Assembly: GCA_964411505.1 (NCBI GenBank)
Contig: CAYPLH010000004.1
Span: forward strand, 1-64,000
Direction of reading: 5' to 3'
Origin: CAYPLH01 sp964411505
GTDB lineage: Bacteria; Bacillota; Clostridia; CAYPLH01; DUMO01
Length of the DNA stretch: 64,000 nucleotides
The notes beneath the pieces were generated by a model. It ran no database searches and was not told where the DNA came from. It worked only from the letters and a program-made list of their open reading frames with translations. Made by a program: the position numbers and the translations under genes. This document shows, in pieces, positions 35,788-45,454 of this stretch (position 1 is the stretch's first letter; the number at the start of each line of letters is the position of its first letter).

Positions 35788-37348
35788 CCGTAGTCTTATA
35801 AAACAAATTGAAGATCTGATGCTTGAAAACGAATCCCTACAGTGCAAAAACAGGAAGCTTCGAGCAGATAATCGCGCCTTGCGCACTCGAGTAAAGTATC
35901 TTGAAGATTCAATTGACGCTAAGATAGCGGCGGCTGTCGAGAATAATATATTGCCGCTGAGGGAACATATCTCGGAACTCGAAACGCGGATCGTTCGAAA
36001 AGATGATGAAATTTTGCGACTCAAAGCTATTATCAATAAGGATTCATCCAATTCATCTAAACCACCGGGCAGTGATGGATTTAAGCAGATACCGAACAAC
36101 CGTGAAAAGAGCGAAAGAAAGCGTGGTGGTCAACCCGGTCACACTGGTCATTCGCTTAGTGTTCCTGAGAATCTTGATGAATTGGTCACAGAAGGTAAAG
36201 CTACGAAAAAACTGGTTGACTATACGAATGGTGCAGAAGAATACGTTTCAAAGTGGATCGTTGATATAGATATCAAGACGGTTTATACAGAAATCCGATA
36301 TACGGTCGAGACCAAGCTGCCCCCGCAACTGCAGCCGGAAGTGGTCTATGGCAATGGCATTAAGTCACTTGCTGTATTGCTGGAGCAGGAAGGAGTCATT
36401 GCAATCAAGCGTCTATCCGACTTTTTCGGAATGGTGACAGGCGAGCTGCTCACTCCCTCTAAAGGAACTATTGAAGGATTTATTAAGACGTTTGCAAGCA
36501 ACATTGATGATGACATAGCGGCAATCAAAGAAACACTACTAAACGGTTTGGTCATAAATATCGATGATACACCGATGCGATGTGCAGAAACTTATGAGTA
36601 TAAAGAAGATGGTAGCATGACTTTGAAAACAGCAGAAAATTCAACTTTCGGGGTCAATATTCGTACTTATTCAAATGAAAAGGCTACTTATTACACCGTG
36701 AATCCCGGAAAAGGTGATGATGGTATTCTTAGGGATGGGTTACTTCCAGTCTTTTTGGGGATGCTTGGACACGATCATGATAAGAAGTTCTATAAATATT
36801 CGATTTTGCATGCAACCTGCTGTGAACACTTATTACGTGACCTAAAAGGTCTGCGGGATCTTTACAATTGCCCGTGGGCAGAAAGTTTTAGGAGTTTTCT
36901 CAAAGATATGAATGCCCATAAAAAAAGTGATCAATCATTGGGAACCAAAAAATGTGAGGAAAGTCTTCTTGAAAGCTACTCAGAAAGGTATGATAATTTA
37001 GTCCGGGATGGCGAAATTGCATTGACAAGGATTGAACCGGGAACCTTTGGGTATGATGAATTGCGGAAAATGGTAGCCAGACTTCGTAATTACAAGGATG
37101 CTTACCTGCATTTTATTCGAGACTACAATGCCCCATTCACAAACAACCTTGCTGAAAGGGACCTACGTCCATGTAAAACACGACAGAAGATATCCGGTTG
37201 CTTCAGAACATGGAGGGGGATATCTGACTTTGTGAAAATAATGTCAGTCTTTTCAACGTGGAAAAAACAACAGGTTGACTTATTTACAAAGATCAAAGAA
37301 AAATTCATAGAACCTCACTCAACATTAAACATACCCTCTGGACAGTAA
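35777..37348 (+). CDS. tnpC: IS66 family transposase TnpC
   Basis: 523 aa from ATG 35777 inside the preceding gene; a start 90 bases earlier is unlikely. N-terminal leucine-zipper-like coiled coil (IEDLMLENESLQCKNRKL), the IS66 signature NKDSSNSSKPPGSDG near residue 85, a basic segment with SERKRGGQPGHTGH, then a DDE catalytic core: NIDDTPMRC (about 262), a second acidic site around HLLRDLKGL, and NNLAERDLRPCKTRQKISG (catalytic Glu about 455). Complete and apparently functional. Its TAA stop is part of the IS right inverted repeat. Confidence 0.96.
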   Translation: MDYNRSLIKQIEDLMLENESLQCKNRKLRADNRALRTRVKYLEDSIDAKIAAAVENNILPLREHISELETRIVRKDDEILRLKAIINKDSSNSSKPPGSDGFKQIPNNREKSERKRGGQPGHTGHSLSVPENLDELVTEGKATKKLVDYTNGAEEYVSKWIVDIDIKTVYTEIRYTVETKLPPQLQPEVVYGNGIKSLAVLLEQEGVIAIKRLSDFFGMVTGELLTPSKGTIEGFIKTFASNIDDDIAAIKETLLNGLVINIDDTPMRCAETYEYKEDGSMTLKTAENSTFGVNIRTYSNEKATYYTVNPGKGDDGILRDGLLPVFLGMLGHDHDKKFYKYSILHATCCEHLLRDLKGLRDLYNCPWAESFRSFLKDMNAHKKSDQSLGTKKCEESLLESYSERYDNLVRDGEIALTRIEPGTFGYDELRKMVARLRNYKDAYLHFIRDYNAPFTNNLAERDLRPCKTRQKISGCFRTWRGISDFVKIMSVFSTWKKQQVDLFTKIKEKFIEPHSTLNIPSGQ

Positions 37349-37388
37349 CATTTGTGTATCTGTCAATAAAAGACATGAGACAATTAGG

Positions 37389-37418
37389 TTGCTTTATTTG
37401 AAAGTGATGTGGTAAAAT
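37389..37418 (+). promoter_or_regulatory. Candidate promoter of the sensor-regulator gene
   Basis: TTGCTT (37389-37394), 18 bp, TAAAAT (37413-37418), 54 bp before the ATG and just outside the IS right end. The IS insertion replaced whatever lay upstream. Confidence 0.5.
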
Positions 37419-37471
37419 ATAGAACAAGTATTAATGGCATTTTTCATTAACTCTATAGTTTGGGAAGGTAA

Positions 37472-39763
37472 ATGTCTATGTTAATATTAAAAAATAAGAG
37501 AATTACTCAGTTACATAAACTATTGATTTCTTATATTCTTCTAATGCTTATTGTTTTTTTTATGCTGTATCCCTTGTACAATAATACCTTGGAAATAGTA
37601 AAGGATAAAGCTTTAAAAGAATGTGAATATATGTTGAATAATTCGCTAAACTCATTAGACACATTAATAGAGGGTGTAGACCAAACTATTTTTAATCTGT
37701 ACACCAATGCTGATATCAAGGATCTGAGTATGATAAATGGTATGATGCAAATTCCTGATTATTACAAAATGTTGCAATCCCAGAGGCATCTTAACACTGT
37801 TTTTGCGCCATTTACTATTTTACAGGATGTATTTGTAATATTTAGAAACAATAATTGTGTAATTACAGCTAGAAGTTCCTACGACTCAAAAACTGGGTTT
37901 TACCAAAATCATATAAATTATGAAGGACAAAGCACTGAACAATGGTTTGATCGGGTTATGGGTACGCGCCATAAACGTGAATTTTGGTCGGAGCATAATA
38001 TATATTCGATAGAAAAAGGCAATTGTAAAGTTCTTACTTATATGATCTCGCTTCCTATAAATAGTATGTCTAATTATGATAGTGTAGCAGGGGTCATTAT
38101 TAATAAAAACAGTATTCTTGATCTGTTGATCTCAGAAGGAGTAAATAATGGTGGATGGATCTATGTGCAGGATATGTATGGAAATGTAATCCTCCAGCAC
38201 AATTACAACAGTGCTCCGTTGGAGTTATCAGAAAGCGGAAGGGATGAAATAAAAATAGGTAAAGAGAATACAGTAGTTATATATAAATCCAGCATGAGAA
38301 ATGGGTTCAAAATAGTGAAAGGTATCCCTGAGAGCGTGCTTAAGAAGAGCATAGATTCGATGCGTATCATGTTGATTGTCTATTATAGCTTTGCTATGCT
38401 GTGTGGAATAATTGCTGCAGTTTTCTTTGCGTATAGAAATAGCAGTTCAGTACGGAAGCTAATTTCATATATTGAAAATGTCGGATTTAGAGCAATCGGT
38501 GAGAAAAACGAATATGAAAGTATAAAAAATGTGATAGATCAGCTTTACTCTTCAAAGGAAAAACTTAAGTCTGAAATTGAAAGCCAGCAGAAGATTGTGA
38601 TGTCCGGAATGCTTGAGCGTCTTTTACATAATGGAATGTACACTTCCACGGATCTTAATTATGCCAAAAGATACCTTCTAGATTTTCCTTCTTCATACAG
38701 GCTTGTTATAATGAAGTATTCATATTATATGCATGTGAATTCAAATAGTAAAACTCAGGAAGATGAAAGAAGCATTATCCGTGCTTTTATAATCAGCATT
38801 CTCAAAGAAACATATTGTGATGGTATGTTGATCCATCCTACAGGAGAATATTGCATTGCTATTGTGCTTCCACAGGTTGATTCTACCCAACAAAAGAAAG
38901 ATAAGATAGAAATGTATCTAAAGGGTGTGCGAAAAAAAATAATGGAAAGTATTAAAATAAATACAGTCTTTAGTATTAGTAGCAGGTATAGCGGGATGGA
39001 GAATGTAGGAACTGCTTTTCACGAAGCTCAACAAATATTGGCTTTTGGAGAAAACACACAAGAAAGATCTATTGTGTGGTATGAAGAACCACTTGTTAAC
39101 AGAGATGAAATCCAATTTGGACTTCATGAAGGACAAAAATTGTACTATCTTTTGCTAGCAGGTGAAAACGAAGAAGTAGTAGTTTTACTGCAGGGAATTA
39201 TCTCTAAAAACGACAGTATAATGAAAATTGGCAATAAGTTTGTACAACAGCTTTTTTATGCTATTAGAGGAGTTTTTATTTGTGCAAACAATGAATTGTC
39301 AGGTGGGAAAGTTAATGTTTATTTTCCGGAGTATTCAGAAAATGTCCCTCCTGAGCAATTGTTTAGCAGCTTAATTGATGCTTGCTACAGCTTCTGCGAG
39401 GAAGCACAGAAACGAAAACGCAGTCACAACAACGCATTAAAGGATGCCATTATTTCTTACATAAACTCAAATTATCAAGATTCTAATATTTTTGCGAAAA
39501 GTGTTGCTGATAAATTTGATATTTCGGAAAAATACCTTTTTAATTTTATCAGGGAGCAGACAGGTAAAAGTTTTAGAGAGTATCTGGAGGATGTCCGACT
39601 GGAACATGCACTACAGTTATTAAAAGAAACCAGCTATCCCATTAACCAGATTGCATTGGATGTAGGCTTTATATCTCAGAATTCCTTCTCAAGAGTATTC
39701 AAAAAAGTATATGGTATAAGCCCAAGCATATGGAGAATTACTTTTAATGACGAGCATGATTAA
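37472..39763 (+). CDS. Membrane-anchored AraC-type regulator (YesS-like)
   Basis: 763 aa. One membrane helix at about 14-33 (LLISYILLMLIVFFMLY), an extracellular sensor region of about 260 residues, a second helix at about 298-320, a cytoplasmic linker with a coiled coil, and an AraC helix-turn-helix pair at about 660-763 (NIFAKSVADKFDISEKYLF, YPINQIALDVGFISQNSF, ending with the SRVFKKVYGISP motif). Such one-protein receptors usually sit beside, and activate, sugar ABC transporter and glycosidase genes, so it is the likely regulator of the downstream island. The ligand is unknown. ATG 37472 or 37478 after GGGAAGG. Confidence 0.92.
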   Translation: MSMLILKNKRITQLHKLLISYILLMLIVFFMLYPLYNNTLEIVKDKALKECEYMLNNSLNSLDTLIEGVDQTIFNLYTNADIKDLSMINGMMQIPDYYKMLQSQRHLNTVFAPFTILQDVFVIFRNNNCVITARSSYDSKTGFYQNHINYEGQSTEQWFDRVMGTRHKREFWSEHNIYSIEKGNCKVLTYMISLPINSMSNYDSVAGVIINKNSILDLLISEGVNNGGWIYVQDMYGNVILQHNYNSAPLELSESGRDEIKIGKENTVVIYKSSMRNGFKIVKGIPESVLKKSIDSMRIMLIVYYSFAMLCGIIAAVFFAYRNSSSVRKLISYIENVGFRAIGEKNEYESIKNVIDQLYSSKEKLKSEIESQQKIVMSGMLERLLHNGMYTSTDLNYAKRYLLDFPSSYRLVIMKYSYYMHVNSNSKTQEDERSIIRAFIISILKETYCDGMLIHPTGEYCIAIVLPQVDSTQQKKDKIEMYLKGVRKKIMESIKINTVFSISSRYSGMENVGTAFHEAQQILAFGENTQERSIVWYEEPLVNRDEIQFGLHEGQKLYYLLLAGENEEVVVLLQGIISKNDSIMKIGNKFVQQLFYAIRGVFICANNELSGGKVNVYFPEYSENVPPEQLFSSLIDACYSFCEEAQKRKRSHNNALKDAIISYINSNYQDSNIFAKSVADKFDISEKYLFNFIREQTGKSFREYLEDVRLEHALQLLKETSYPINQIALDVGFISQNSFSRVFKKVYGISPSIWRITFNDEHD

Positions 39764-40025
39764 ACCTCTAAAGAGTTTTATGGTGATGATCGAGAGCACT
39801 GAACGTTTTAGATATCTTTTATTATCTCACTAGCAAGGCACTAATAATATAATCTTTCCTTTTGCAAAAATTAATATAAATTGCATGATTTATTTCTTAC
39901 TTATTGAATAATGATGTGGAAATTGCTGCTTCCATTATATATATAGCAATGCTAATATGGGGTTGCTGAAATTTCCGGAATTCAAGCTGGGCAAGTATGG
40001 ATGTGTAGTGCAGTCACAGCCATTG

Positions 40026-40090
40026 TGCTCAGGATGAAAAGTATCAAATATCCGTCGAAGGGGGGAGTGGTCCCTCCTAGTGAACGAGAA
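40026..40090. repeat. Element related to the 7528-7575 hairpin region
   Basis: Shares tgctcaggatg, then atccgtcgaaggg, then ccct(c)ctag with 7528-7575, in the same order and orientation, and retains two stem-loops (ggat/atcc and aggggggag/tccctcct). It lies in the 367-bp gap between the regulator and the SDR gene, just before the latter's ribosome site. Little else is recognisable in that gap. Confidence 0.65.
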
Positions 40091-40130
40091 ATAATGAGCA
40101 ATGCAAATTTTTTTGCTCAGGAGGGAAGCT

Positions 40131-40940
40131 ATGGAAAGAATGAAAGAAGTTAAGACAGCTTTAATTACAGGTGGAAGCCGGGGTATAGGAAAAGGCATTG
40201 CTCTGGTATTAGCATCAGAAGGGTATGACACAGCGATTACATATTCATCTAATAAAGAAATGGCAGAAGAAGTTGCACATATGATAAAGACGAAATATGG
40301 AAGAAAGTGTTTCATCTTTAAAGCACAAATGGAAAGGGAGAAAACTCCTTGCACCCTGGTCAAAGCAGTCATTGAAAAGATGGGAAAAATAGATGTGCTG
40401 GTTAATAATGCAGGAGCTAGATACGATGCGAAGATATTTGATGTGGATAATGAAAAGATGAACTACTTTATAAACCTTGATTTTAAATCTTACATAATGA
40501 TGATGAAAGAAGTATCAAGACATATGATCAATAACAAGATAAAAGGTAATATCATAAATATTACATCAACCAGAGGACGTAGGGCATACCCGGCAAACTC
40601 TATATATTGTGCAGTGAAGGCAGCCCTAGCTATTGCTACTGAATCTGCAGCTCTTGATCTTGCTCCATATGGTATCCGTGCAAATTGTGTTGCTCCGGGT
40701 GCAATCAGGAATAGCGACAATGAAGTCTCGAAAAGGTTTTATGAAGGGCTTGCACCAAGAATTCCGATAGGAAGGGTTGGAACTACTGAAGATATCGGTA
40801 ATGCCGTAGCTTGGCTAGTTTCGGATAAGGCAGCATATATTATTGGGGCAACACTTACGGTGGATGGAGGGCTTATCCTTCCGGGAATGCCGGAACGGGT
40901 AATTGGCGATAACAATACGGGATGGGGAATACCGAAGTAA
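40131..40940 (+). CDS. SDR-family oxidoreductase
   Basis: 269 aa from ATG 40131, with CAGGAGGG five bases upstream (a start 30 bases earlier lacks one). Classical short-chain dehydrogenase: NAD(P)-binding TGGSRGIGKG (about 14-23), NNAG, catalytic Ser in NITSTRG, YxxxK in YCAVK (about 159), and the C-terminal LVSDKAAYIIGATLTVDGG. It resembles FabG, but its position next to a sugar-acid dehydratase suggests oxidation or reduction of a sugar or uronate derivative. The substrate cannot be read from the sequence. Confidence 0.93.
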   Translation: MERMKEVKTALITGGSRGIGKGIALVLASEGYDTAITYSSNKEMAEEVAHMIKTKYGRKCFIFKAQMEREKTPCTLVKAVIEKMGKIDVLVNNAGARYDAKIFDVDNEKMNYFINLDFKSYIMMMKEVSRHMINNKIKGNIINITSTRGRRAYPANSIYCAVKAALAIATESAALDLAPYGIRANCVAPGAIRNSDNEVSKRFYEGLAPRIPIGRVGTTEDIGNAVAWLVSDKAAYIIGATLTVDGGLILPGMPERVIGDNNTGWGIPK

Positions 40941-41004
40941 AAGGTATCCTGAATGAAGGATCGGTAACTTGTAAAGACATTTGAGTGTAAAGGAGAAATA
41001 TTCT

Positions 41005-42216
41005 ATGTCAAAACTGATAATTAGGGATGTAAAGGCAATATGTACAGCACCCGCAGGTATTAATCTTGTCGTTGTTAAAGTTGAAACCTCTGAACCCGGG
41101 CTGTATGGTCTGGGCTGTGCTACGTTTACACAGCGGTATTTGGTAGTTCGATCTGCAATAGAGGACTATCTGAAACCATTCCTAATAGGAAAGGATCCCC
41201 AGAGGATAGAAGACATCTGGCAAACTTCAATGGTCAGCTCATATTGGAGAAATGGCCCTGTGCTTAATAATGCCATTTCGGGTGTTGATATGGCACTATG
41301 GGATATAAAGGGAAAGCTTGCCAATATGCCGGTTTACCAGCTATTAGGGGGGAAATGCCGGGAAGCTGCTGCTGTTTATTGCCATGTTAATGGTTGCGAT
41401 AAGGTTGAGGTTGAGGAAAATGTACATGCTAGAATGGAGCAAGGTTATAGGTTTATACGCTGTCAGTTGGGTGGGTATGGCGGTTCTAACCAAAAGATCG
41501 TAAGCCCTGAAAATGCTCTGCCGGGCGCTTACTTTAATCCAGTTGAATATTCACAGAAAATACCTGCACTTTTTGAACATCTCAGAAAAAAGTTGGGTTT
41601 TGAGATTGAATTAATTCACGATATACATGAGAGACTCACGCCTATCCAGGCTGTTCATCTGGCTAAACAAATGGAACAGTATCGACTCTTTTACCTCGAA
41701 GATCCACTGGCCCCGGAACAGCTCCAATGGTTTGAAATGATAAGGCGTCAGTGTGCAACTCCTTTAGCAATGGGTGAGCTTTTTGTCAACTCAAATGAAT
41801 GGAATGTTCTAATAACAAACCGTTTGATTGACTATATACGGGTACATGTAAGTATGATAGGGGGGTTGACTCCCGCTAGGAAGTTAGCTGCATTTTGCGA
41901 GGCTTTTAGTGTACGTACCGCTTGGCATGGGCCTGGTGATATTTCGCCTGTCGGGCATGCTGCAAATATTCACCTTGATGTAAGTTGTCCAAACTTTGGT
42001 ATTCAGGAAATCTGGATAAATTCAATAGAAGACGAAAGAATAAAGGAAGTTTTCCCCGGATGTCCTGAAGTGAGGGATGGTTATGTGTATCCGAGCGATA
42101 AGCCGGGTCTTGGTGTTGACATTAATGAGAAAAAAGCCAGCTTATATCTTTGTCATAATGATTTGCCTAAATGGACGCTGACACGCACGCCGGATGGTAC
42201 TTCAGTGCGCCCATAA
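41005..42216 (+). CDS. Enolase-superfamily sugar-acid dehydratase (RspA/ManD-like)
   Basis: 403 aa from ATG 41005, nine bases after AAAGGAG. Mandelate-racemase-type enzyme of the mannonate/gluconate dehydratase group. N-terminal cap with ATFTQRYLVVRSAIEDYLKP and LWDIKGKLANMPVYQLLGG. The barrel carries the metal ligands Asp in LIHDIHERL, Glu in FYLEDPLAPEQ and Glu in AMGELFVN, and a catalytic His in RTAWHGPGDISPVGHAAN. Likely dehydrates a hexonate to its 2-keto-3-deoxy product; members differ in activity, so the substrate is unproven. It follows the SDR gene by 64 bp and is probably co-transcribed. Confidence 0.9.
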   Translation: MSKLIIRDVKAICTAPAGINLVVVKVETSEPGLYGLGCATFTQRYLVVRSAIEDYLKPFLIGKDPQRIEDIWQTSMVSSYWRNGPVLNNAISGVDMALWDIKGKLANMPVYQLLGGKCREAAAVYCHVNGCDKVEVEENVHARMEQGYRFIRCQLGGYGGSNQKIVSPENALPGAYFNPVEYSQKIPALFEHLRKKLGFEIELIHDIHERLTPIQAVHLAKQMEQYRLFYLEDPLAPEQLQWFEMIRRQCATPLAMGELFVNSNEWNVLITNRLIDYIRVHVSMIGGLTPARKLAAFCEAFSVRTAWHGPGDISPVGHAANIHLDVSCPNFGIQEIWINSIEDERIKEVFPGCPEVRDGYVYPSDKPGLGVDINEKKASLYLCHNDLPKWTLTRTPDGTSVRP

Positions 42217-42514
42217 AATTAAAAATCGGATGTCTATCAGTCTGATTTGAACCTGTGTGAGTTTTTAGCACTTGAGCACTTGAAATTCTTTATTAAAAGT
42301 GTTAAATTCTTACTGTTTGCATGATGAATCATGAATTGAAGGGTAAAAATCTTACTTTTTGGATAGCAATGAAGGGATTGCAACTTGAATCACATCTTAG
42401 GCAATAGTAATGTGTAATCGCGGTAGGTATTTTGTTTAGGCACTTTGCTTTGTAATAATTAGTACATAATCAAGAGGTAAATTTGTTTTATAAAGTGATG
42501 CTCGGGAGGAATTT
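42217..42514. other. Intergenic region before the solute-binding gene
   Basis: 298 bp with a weak hairpin (aaatcgga/tctgattt, 42228-42253) that may end the SDR-dehydratase transcript, a repeat agcacttg..gcacttg near 42268, and a palindrome catgatgaatcatg near 42320. The last could be an operator, but nothing identifies the binding protein. Confidence 0.3.
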
Positions 42515-45448
42515 ATGTTAAAAAGAGCTTTGAGAGGAATAGCTACAACATTATGTATTGTTATAACCAGTACTATAGTGACATCGGCGACTAATGTTGA
42601 TGATTTGCCGTTGAAAGAAAAGTATATGTATGAATCAGGAATCAATTCTGCTGAAGAATATTCCGGATGGATGAAATACCCATACTATGCATCTGTAGAG
42701 AATGAGTATAAAGAAAATGGTTATAAGAGTGCGAGTGGAAAAGATATCTTAGTAACTGCTCAGAACACTAAGGTGGCTGAACAAAATATTTTGGATTTAC
42801 AAAAACATATACACAACAAAAGTGAATCAGTATATATATGGGAAGAAAAAGATCAATGGGCTGAATGGGAGTTTGATGTAATTACTGAAGGTCTCTATGA
42901 GATAGAAATAGAGTATTTCATGTTTTCGGGTATGGGGAATCCAGCTGTACGTTCACTGATTGTAGACGGAAGAATCCCATTTATTGAAGCTGGAAGTATT
43001 ATGTTCCAAACGTTCTGGAAGGACATTGGAGATCCGATTGTTAATAGCATTGGGGATGAAGTAAGACCTAGTCAGGTCGAGGTACCCGGGTGGAGGAAGG
43101 TTCGACTTACTGATAGCTCAGGCTTTTATTCCACTCCCTTTCGTTTTTATTTCACTCCAGGCAAGCATACTATACGCATGGAGTATATTGATCAATCCAT
43201 GGCAATATCCACAGTATCCCTCGTTCCTGCCAGAAATACTCCTACCTATCAGGAAGTGGAGGAACTTTACAAGGATAAAGGTTATAAGGAAGTAAACAAC
43301 TCAAAGGAGTTTGAGGCTGAGAGCACAGTAATAGAAAAAAGTGATCCTACCATTCGGAGGGAAACCAATGGAGACCCTTCTGTAAGACCTGTTTCATACA
43401 TGTATCGTAAACTCAATGTTATGGGGGGTTATAGGTGGAGACGGGGAAATCAGTCAATAACCTGGGAATTTACTGTACCGGAGGACGGATTATATAAAAT
43501 CGCTATCCGCGAACAACAGGTGTGGAACGACGGATTGCCATCATTCCGACAAATTGCTATTGACGGAGAAGTTCCGTTTAAAGAATTTGAAGCATATAGC
43601 TTTTCTTATGAAAGGGATTGGAAACTGGGAGTGTTGAATGATCACAATGGCAAACCCTACCTTATATATCTAGACAAGGGCAGGCATACTCTCACCATGA
43701 CTGTAAAAATGGGTGCCCTTACACCAGTTATACAATCCATAAATGACGACAATATACTTTTATCCAACATGATGCGAGATATCTTAAAAATAACAGGCAG
43801 CAATCCTGACCCAAACTATGATTATGAGCTATTTAAGCTTGTTCCCACGTTGAAAGGGGACATGGAGACCATAATGGATAGTCTCCAGAAAAAGTATGAT
43901 TACCTAAGAAAGATATCAGGTAAGCTTCCGGCTATGGCTAACAACTTCCTCACTATCAAGAGTCAGCTTAGCAGTATGGTTAGGGATCCCTTCTCCATAG
44001 CAAGAAGAATGAATGATCTTAACAATGCTCAAAACAGCCTTGGCACATGGTATCTCAACATACAGAATCAGCCTCTTTTGGTAGATTATTTTAAAGTAGG
44101 AGCTCCTAAAGAAGTATGGAAGGACATTAAGTCCAACATATTCCAAAAAGTACGCTCCACCTTTGCCAATTATCTGATATCTTTTAGGAAGGACTATGAT
44201 AACATAGGAAGTGTCTTGGAAGAAGATATACAGATCAAATCCATCATAAATGTCTGGATTTCCCGGGGTATAGAGTGGGCTGAGCTTATAAAGGAGATGG
44301 TAGACGAGGAGTTTACTCCCAATACAGGAATTATGGTTAACATAAATGTACTGCCTGCCAACCAGCTCCAAGCTGGCAATGTTAATGCTCTTATGCTATC
44401 CCTTGTATCAGGTCAAGCGCCGGATATAGGTCTTGGTCTAGATTCCGGCTCACCAGTGGAATTTGCAATACGTGATGCAGCATATGACTTGAGTAAATTT
44501 AAAGACTATGAACAGGTAGCTGGACGGTTTATTAAAAACATAATGATCCCTTACCAATACAGTGGAGGGGTGTATGCGCTGCCTGAGACTATGGACTTCC
44601 AGGTCTTGTTTTACAGGAAAGATATAATAAGTGATCTGGGGATCAAGGTTCCAGACACTAGGGAGGATTTGTACAACCATGTCCTTCCGATTTTATATCA
44701 GAATGGGCTTGAATTTAACTACCCTCAAGATTTTACACAGTTTCTGTTCCAACATGAGGGAGAATTCTATACATCCGATGGTATGAGATCAGCCCTTGAC
44801 ACAGAAGAGAGTTTCCGGGCTTTTCAGGAATTTACCGAATTATTTACCAGCTATGGAATACCTGCGGTATCCAACTTTTACAACCGTATGAGAACAGGTG
44901 AGATGCCCATGGGGATTGGAGGGTATGGACTGTATATTCAGTTATCTGTAGCGGCTCCTGAACTTGCCGGAAAGTGGGGGATTGCGCCGCTTCCAGGAAC
45001 CAGACGTCCTGATGGAATAGTAGATAGATCCAATGGTGCTCTGGCAGGACAATGCGGCATAATCCTAAATCAGACAGATCATCCGGATGAGGCTTGGGAA
45101 TTCCTTAAATGGTGGAGTAGCACATCGGTACAGACAAAATTTGCTCGGGAGCTTGAAGCTCTGATTGGAGCTGAGGCTCGTTGGAATTCAGCAAATATTG
45201 AAGCATTTACCAGACTTTCATGGAAAAAGGAAGATTTAGATGTCATACTTGAACAATGGAAATGGGCAAGGGAAACACCGGTAGTCCTTGGAGGCTATTT
45301 CACTGGGAGACATGTAGCTAATGCATGGAACAGCACAGTTATAGGCGGAAGCAGTTTCAGGGATGCCCTGGAGAAGGCTGTTAAGGAAATCAATCGTGAG
45401 CTGCGGATGAAACAGGAAGAGTATGGCGTCGTGGATAATCAAAGATAA
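42515..45448 (+). CDS. Large extracellular solute-binding protein with N-terminal beta-sandwich repeats
   Basis: 977 aa, about twice the usual size. Signal peptide (residues 1-28, cleavage after TSATS-like residues; no lipobox Cys). Two related beta-sandwich, CBM-like units follow: about 105-245 (EWEFDVITEGLYEIEIEYF, PGKHTIRMEYI) and about 305-405 (WEFTVPEDGLYKIAIRE, KGRHTLTMTVKM). A helical linker (about 420-600) leads to a family 1 solute-binding domain (about 610-977) with LVSGQAPDIGLG, YALPETMDFQVLFYRKD and ATNHPDEAWEFLKWW-like residues. ATG after TCGGGAGG. Two permease genes follow; how the protein is held at the cell surface is unclear. Confidence 0.88.
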   Translation: MLKRALRGIATTLCIVITSTIVTSATNVDDLPLKEKYMYESGINSAEEYSGWMKYPYYASVENEYKENGYKSASGKDILVTAQNTKVAEQNILDLQKHIHNKSESVYIWEEKDQWAEWEFDVITEGLYEIEIEYFMFSGMGNPAVRSLIVDGRIPFIEAGSIMFQTFWKDIGDPIVNSIGDEVRPSQVEVPGWRKVRLTDSSGFYSTPFRFYFTPGKHTIRMEYIDQSMAISTVSLVPARNTPTYQEVEELYKDKGYKEVNNSKEFEAESTVIEKSDPTIRRETNGDPSVRPVSYMYRKLNVMGGYRWRRGNQSITWEFTVPEDGLYKIAIREQQVWNDGLPSFRQIAIDGEVPFKEFEAYSFSYERDWKLGVLNDHNGKPYLIYLDKGRHTLTMTVKMGALTPVIQSINDDNILLSNMMRDILKITGSNPDPNYDYELFKLVPTLKGDMETIMDSLQKKYDYLRKISGKLPAMANNFLTIKSQLSSMVRDPFSIARRMNDLNNAQNSLGTWYLNIQNQPLLVDYFKVGAPKEVWKDIKSNIFQKVRSTFANYLISFRKDYDNIGSVLEEDIQIKSIINVWISRGIEWAELIKEMVDEEFTPNTGIMVNINVLPANQLQAGNVNALMLSLVSGQAPDIGLGLDSGSPVEFAIRDAAYDLSKFKDYEQVAGRFIKNIMIPYQYSGGVYALPETMDFQVLFYRKDIISDLGIKVPDTREDLYNHVLPILYQNGLEFNYPQDFTQFLFQHEGEFYTSDGMRSALDTEESFRAFQEFTELFTSYGIPAVSNFYNRMRTGEMPMGIGGYGLYIQLSVAAPELAGKWGIAPLPGTRRPDGIVDRSNGALAGQCGIILNQTDHPDEAWEFLKWWSSTSVQTKFARELEALIGAEARWNSANIEAFTRLSWKKEDLDVILEQWKWARETPVVLGGYFTGRHVANAWNSTVIGGSSFRDALEKAVKEINRELRMKQEEYGVVDNQR

Positions 45449-45454
45449 AGAATT

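Larger units (their letters stand above)
34219..37349 (+). mobile_element. IS66-type insertion sequence carrying a DruA-like gene, 3131 bp
   Basis: The ends are inverted repeats of 18 bp (34219-34236, gttactgtccagagggta, and 37332-37349), flanked by a perfect 8-bp direct repeat, atttgtgt (34211-34218 and 37350-37357). An 8-bp duplication is characteristic of IS66. The cargo is three overlapping genes: DruA-like, unknown 161 aa, and tnpC. The tnpC stop codon lies inside the right end. A terminator hairpin near the left end should shield it from outside transcription. All reading frames are intact, so the element may still be active. Confidence 0.95.
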
